36,626 nt of DNA from DATECU01 sp035286745. Lineage in GTDB: Bacteria; Acidobacteriota; Vicinamibacteria; Fen-336. Under the pieces are notes generated by a model that searched no databases, was not told where the DNA came from, and saw nothing but the letters and a program-made list of their open reading frames with translations. This document shows, in pieces, positions 33,458 to 36,626 of the stretch. The stretch spans positions 1 to 36,626 of the forward strand of contig DATECU010000035.1 of assembly GCA_035286745.1 (NCBI GenBank). Direction: 5' to 3'. The first letter of the stretch is position 1. Each line of letters starts with the position of its first letter. A program made the position numbers and the translations under genes.

Positions 33458-34574
33458 GGGCCACGAAGATCATGTCGAGGGAATGGCGCGGGGCCAGGGC
33501 CCCGGCGGCCAGGAGCAGCCGCATCAGAGGCACCGCCCAGAGACGGTTCCAGCCGCGCTGGAGGCGATCGAGCTTGGGGGCGCGGGAGAGCCAGTTGAGA
33601 CACAGCTCGAGGTGCAGGCCGGTGGCCTTCAGCACCCGAAAGCCCTCGCTGGCCAACAGGTCCTTGACCTCATCGTAGGCGAGCTCACTCAGATGGTCGG
33701 GGCTGAACGGCCGTTCCGAGCGGTCGACCCGGTTGGCCAGGCGCAGGCGGTTAGGCGTGGTCAGGATCAGCAACCCGCCCTTCCTGAGGACTCGCCGGAA
33801 CTCGGCGATCCCCGGCCGCGGATCGGGGAGGTGCTCGATCAGCTCCCCGGCGAACAGGGCGTCGAACACGCCGCTGCGGAAGGCCAGGGGTTGGGCGCCG
33901 GCGGCGGTCCAGCGCACGCCGGGGAACTCCGCCTGACGCGAGCGCAGCAGGTCAAAGTCCAGGTCGGCGGCGACCAGGGTGAAGGGCCAGTCGGGCCTGA
34001 TCTCGGTGAACAGGCTGCGCCCGCACCCTGCGTCCAGAACTCGCCCTCCCTTGGGAATGAAGGCCAGGAACAGCTTCTCCAGCTTGCGCAGCATGGCCGC
34101 GTGCAACTCGAAGAGGAACGGCTCGGCAGGCGTGTAGCCGTGGCCGGCATGGACCCGGTGGTAGTAGGACCGCAGCACCTGGGGGTCGGCCACCCGGCCG
34201 GCGATGAAGCGATTCTCCAGCACCCGGCCCTGGCGATTGCGCAAAACGAGCTGGATGCCGATCACGGGATCGAAGACGTAGCCGGGGTTGGACCAGGAGT
34301 CGACGGCCGCCACCCGTCCCCCCGGTGTCTCTCTCCAGAGCGACCCGGGACCGATGCTCGTGAGGTCGATGCCGATCTCGGTCTCGGCCTCCCCCTCCGG
34401 CAGCTCGAACACCCAGTAACCGACGTGGGTGTCGGGATGGCTCTCTCGCAGGTGGGAGTAGAGGTCGACGGCAAAGACGTGGCGATTGGCCCCGCGGAGC
34501 CGGCTGCGGAAGCAAATGTGCCCCCGCCGGGTGGTGAGGTCGACCCAGGGAGAGAGCGGCAGGATGCGAGCCAC
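33447..34574 (-). CDS. SAM-dependent methyltransferase with an N-terminal beta-rich domain
   Basis: A 375-residue protein from GTG 34574. Residues about 12-130 form an unrecognised beta-rich domain (HVGYWVFELPEGEAETEIGID, VDSWSNPGYVFDPVIGIQLV). Residues about 175-290 are a class I methyltransferase with SAM motif VLDAGCGRS (179-187), acidic DLDFD, FDALFAGELIEHLPDP and LLILTTPNRLRLANR. It overlaps the GT-C gene by 11 bases, so a role in methylating a glycan or its lipid carrier is likely but unproven. The start is uncertain: a GTG at 34592 is an alternative, and TATTCT lies just upstream of 34574, as if the mRNA were leaderless. Confidence 0.8.
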   Translation of the reverse strand: MARILPLSPWVDLTTRRGHICFRSRLRGANRHVFAVDLYSHLRESHPDTHVGYWVFELPEGEAETEIGIDLTSIGPGSLWRETPGGRVAAVDSWSNPGYVFDPVIGIQLVLRNRQGRVLENRFIAGRVADPQVLRSYYHRVHAGHGYTPAEPFLFELHAAMLRKLEKLFLAFIPKGGRVLDAGCGRSLFTEIRPDWPFTLVAADLDFDLLRSRQAEFPGVRWTAAGAQPLAFRSGVFDALFAGELIEHLPDPRPGIAEFRRVLRKGGLLILTTPNRLRLANRVDRSERPFSPDHLSELAYDEVKDLLASEGFRVLKATGLHLELCLNWLSRAPKLDRLQRGWNRLWAVPLMRLLLAAGALAPRHSLDMIFVARAV

Positions 34575-34637
34575 GGGCGGCAAGAATAGCACCGGTGGCC
34601 GACGGGGCGGTTCCTGCCCTTCCTGCCCGGCTCTTCG

Positions 34638-34666
34638 TTGACAGGAACTCCTTCGCATGCCAGAAT
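34638..34666 (+). promoter_or_regulatory. Promoter of purD-purE
   Basis: TTGACA at 34638-34643, 17-base spacer, CAGAAT at 34661-34666. The purD start codon is at 34699, giving a leader of about 26 bases. Confidence 0.6.
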
Positions 34667-34698
34667 TTGCGGTCCTTTTGTCGTCTCTTGACGAGCTC

Positions 34699-35994
34699 AT
34701 GAAAGTCCTGGTCGTCGGCAACGGAGGACGCGAGCACGCCCTGGCTTGGAAGATCCGCCAGAGCCCGCTGGTGTCCGAGATCTACTGCGCTCCGGGCAAC
34801 GGGGGCCTGGCGGGCTTTTGCGACTGCGTCCCCATCGACACCTCGAACATCATCGAGGTCGCCGACTTCGCCCAGACCATTAGCGCCGACCTGACCGTGG
34901 TGGGCCCAGAGCTGCCGATGGTGCTGGGCATGGGCGACGAGTTCCGGCGCCGCGGGCTCTCCATCTTCTGTCCCAGCCGGGCCGCCGCGGAGATCGAAGG
35001 CTCCAAGGCCTTCGCCCGCGAGTTCATGCACCGTCACAAGATCCCCTCGCCGCGTTACGAGACCTGCACCTCGTTGGAGGCGGTCGAGGACTTCGTGAAG
35101 CGCGCGCCTTTCGGCTATCCCTGCGTCATGAAGGCCGACGGGCTGGCCCAGGGCAAGGGCACGGTGGTGGTCGGCAGCCGCGCGGAGGCCGAGAAGGCCG
35201 CCGGCGACATGATGCGCGACCGCAAGTTCGGGACCGCGGGCGCCAAACTGGTGATGGAGGAGTTCCTGACCGGCGAGGAGGTCTCCTTCCTCGTCTTCTC
35301 CGACGGTTCGCGGGTGGTGCCCATGGTCTCGGTCCAGGATCACAAGCGCCTGCGCGATGGCGACCAGGGACCCAACACCGGCGGCATGGGGGCCATATCG
35401 CCCGCCACCGGGCTCACCGTCGACACCCACAAGCAGGTCATGCAGGAGATCGTCCTGCCCGCCATCGCCGGCCTGGCGGCCGAAGGGCGCAAGTACCAGG
35501 GTGTGCTGTACGCGGGCCTGATGATCACCGCCCAGGGGCCCAAAGTGCTGGAGTTCAACGCTCGCTTCGGCGACCCCGAGACCCAGGTGATCATGGCGCG
35601 CATGCGCTCCGACATCATGCCCATCCTGATGGGGGTAGCCGACGGCCAGCTCAAGGAGCCCCGGATCGACTGGACCAAGGACGCCGCCGCCTGCGTGGTG
35701 CTGGCCGCCAAGGGCTACCCGGAGACGGTCGAGACCGGCAAGCCGATCAGCGGCCTGGAGGCCTTGAAGGACGCCAAGGATGTCCAGGCCTTTCATGCCG
35801 CCACCGAGCTCAAGGACGGCAGATACGTCACGGTAGGTGGACGCGTTCTCGGGATCACCGCCCTGGGCGCAAACCTGGACGCGGCCGTGAAGAGCGTCTA
35901 CGCCGCCGTGTCCAGAGTCTCCTTCGAGGGCATGCACTACCGGAAGGACATCGGCCAGGCTGCTCTCTCGAGGCTCCACGGACCAAAGGTGTGA
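34699..35994 (+). CDS. purD: Phosphoribosylamine-glycine ligase (GAR synthetase)
   Basis: ATP-grasp enzyme of purine synthesis, joining 5-phosphoribosylamine and glycine; 431 residues, full length. MKVLVVGNGGREHALAWKI is the canonical start, so ATG 34699 is preferred to an in-frame ATG at 34657. GPELPMVLG, SRAAAEIEGSKAFAREFM, PCVMKADGLAQGKGTVV, MEEFLTGEEVSFLV, QDHKRLRDGDQGPNTGGMGAISP and LEFNARFGDPETQ are all present. Its TGA overlaps the purE GTG (GTGA at 35991-35994), so the two are coupled. Confidence 0.98.
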   Translation: MKVLVVGNGGREHALAWKIRQSPLVSEIYCAPGNGGLAGFCDCVPIDTSNIIEVADFAQTISADLTVVGPELPMVLGMGDEFRRRGLSIFCPSRAAAEIEGSKAFAREFMHRHKIPSPRYETCTSLEAVEDFVKRAPFGYPCVMKADGLAQGKGTVVVGSRAEAEKAAGDMMRDRKFGTAGAKLVMEEFLTGEEVSFLVFSDGSRVVPMVSVQDHKRLRDGDQGPNTGGMGAISPATGLTVDTHKQVMQEIVLPAIAGLAAEGRKYQGVLYAGLMITAQGPKVLEFNARFGDPETQVIMARMRSDIMPILMGVADGQLKEPRIDWTKDAAACVVLAAKGYPETVETGKPISGLEALKDAKDVQAFHAATELKDGRYVTVGGRVLGITALGANLDAAVKSVYAAVSRVSFEGMHYRKDIGQAALSRLHGPKV

Positions 35995-36515
35995 GCGACG
36001 GCGCGTTAGTCGCAATCCTGATGGGCAGCGACAGCGACCTGCCGGTGATGGCCGGTTGCGCCCGGGTGCTGGCCGAGTACGGCATCCCCTATGAGGTTCA
36101 CGTGCTCTCGGCCCACCGCACCCCGGACCGGGCCGCCGGCTTCGCCCGCGAGGCCGCCGGGAGGGGCCTGCGGGTGATCGTCGCCGGTGCCGGGGGTGCC
36201 GCCCATCTGGCTGGGGTGATGGCCGCCCACACCACGCTGCCGGTGATCGGGGTGCCGCTGGCCAGCTCCCCCCTGGCAGGGTTCGACGCCCTGCTCGCAA
36301 CCGTGCAGATGCCGCCGGGGGTCCCCGTCGCCACCGTGGGCGTGGGGGCCATGGGGGCGGCCAACGCTGGCCACCTGGCCGCCGGCATTCTGGCGCTGTC
36401 CGATCCCGGCCTGGGCCAGAAGCTGGCGGAGCGCCGGCAGCGAATGAGCGATGAGGTCCTGGCCAAGTCCAAAGACCTCCCGGCCCGGCTGCAGGAGCTG
36501 CTGGCGGGCAGCTAG
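35991..36515 (+). CDS. purE: N5-carboxyaminoimidazole ribonucleotide mutase
   Basis: Class I PurE, which converts N5-CAIR to CAIR in purine synthesis; 174 residues. LMGSDSDLPVM (with the catalytic Ser-Asp region), HVLSAHRTPDRA (catalytic His) and AGAGGAAHLAGVMAAHTTLPVIGVP are canonical. Class I PurE works with PurK, which is not in the window. The GTG start overlaps the purD stop. It is followed 12 bases on by the possible start of another gene. Confidence 0.96.
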   Translation: MSDGALVAILMGSDSDLPVMAGCARVLAEYGIPYEVHVLSAHRTPDRAAGFAREAAGRGLRVIVAGAGGAAHLAGVMAAHTTLPVIGVPLASSPLAGFDALLATVQMPPGVPVATVGVGAMGAANAGHLAAGILALSDPGLGQKLAERRQRMSDEVLAKSKDLPARLQELLAGS

Positions 36516-36527
36516 CGCGGCCTTCTC

Positions 36528-36626
36528 TTGTTGGGGGACGGCCTGAGCAAGCCATCCGCACCGCCTGGGTCGCGCCGAACGGTTTGGGCGATCGCTCTGC
36601 TGAGCCTGGCCCTCAACCTCACCGGC
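36528..36626 (+). CDS. Possible membrane protein, first residues only
   Basis: After the purE stop, an open frame runs to the window edge and reads LLGDGLSKPSAPPGSRRTVW, then the hydrophobic AIALLSLALNLTG. This looks like a short cytoplasmic tail plus first membrane helix, as in many GT39-type glycosyltransferases. TTG at 36528 or 36531 are the only standard-type starts; no ATG or GTG is available in this frame. Too short to identify. Confidence 0.35.
   Translation, partial: MLGDGLSKPSAPPGSRRTVWAIALLSLALNLTG

Noticed and set aside
33952..36561. Open frame of 869 codons antisense to purD and purE
   Set aside because: Its translation is Arg/Pro/Gly-rich low-complexity and the sense strand carries complete, certain genes.

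Overview
The window is a compact, GC-rich (my estimate about two-thirds G+C) stretch of bacterial chromosome with roughly thirty protein genes and no RNA genes, insertion sequences, phage genes or CRISPR arrays that I can see. The organism is probably Gram-negative: there is a C-terminal-Phe outer-membrane beta-barrel with an N-terminal carboxypeptidase-regulatory-like domain, a sigma-54 response regulator, a GatB-dependent tRNA amidation enzyme, bS21, a YfiT/BstA-type thiol transferase and a DUF4388 protein. That mix fits Acidobacteriota best, with Myxococcota-like lineages second. This is inference from gene content, not a phylogenetic result.

Layout. 1-8 kb: 5' part of an AGCS sodium/amino-acid symporter (reverse, runs off the left edge), a secreted SNase-like nuclease, threonine aldolase, a secreted metal-dependent amidohydrolase, a DinB protein, a truncated adenylate-forming-enzyme relative, a small zinc ribbon, gatB with a duplicated 3' tail, and a YfiT-type DinB protein. 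8-14.3 kb: methylmalonyl-CoA mutase large subunit translationally coupled to a PAP2 membrane enzyme, an unknown 102-residue protein, and a reverse cyclase-glgC-eno cluster. 14.5-23.6 kb: a plug-less outer-membrane barrel, a PDZ/multi-TM/GAF/PAS histidine kinase with an NtrC-type regulator, a DUF4388 protein and a GT-C glycosyltransferase. 23.7-28.9 kb: a tight reverse operon of STAS protein, UbiA-family phosphoribosyltransferase-like protein, coiled-coil protein and three GT4 glycosyltransferases. 29-36.6 kb: phosphotransacetylase, zinc ribbon, rpsU, rsmI, a second GT-C enzyme coupled to a methyltransferase, purD-purE, and the first residues of another possible membrane protein.

Themes. Cell-envelope glycosylation dominates the second half: a polyprenyl-phosphate phosphoribosyltransferase-like UbiA protein, two paralogous GT-C integral-membrane enzymes that would use lipid-linked sugars, three GT4 enzymes and a methyltransferase could act in one envelope-glycan pathway. 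Housekeeping promoters share a recognisable form, TTGACA-(17/18)-TAGCNT. The histidine-kinase operon is preceded by a sigma-54-like -24/-12 element, suggesting autoregulation by its NtrC-type regulator. Two mRNA leaders, rpsU and DUF4388, can fold into conspicuous structures. An octamer, CGTTATGY, occurs ten times where about one copy would be expected. None of these amounts to a proven new system. The strongest leads are the STAS-headed glycosylation operon, the structured rpsU leader and the plug-less barrel.
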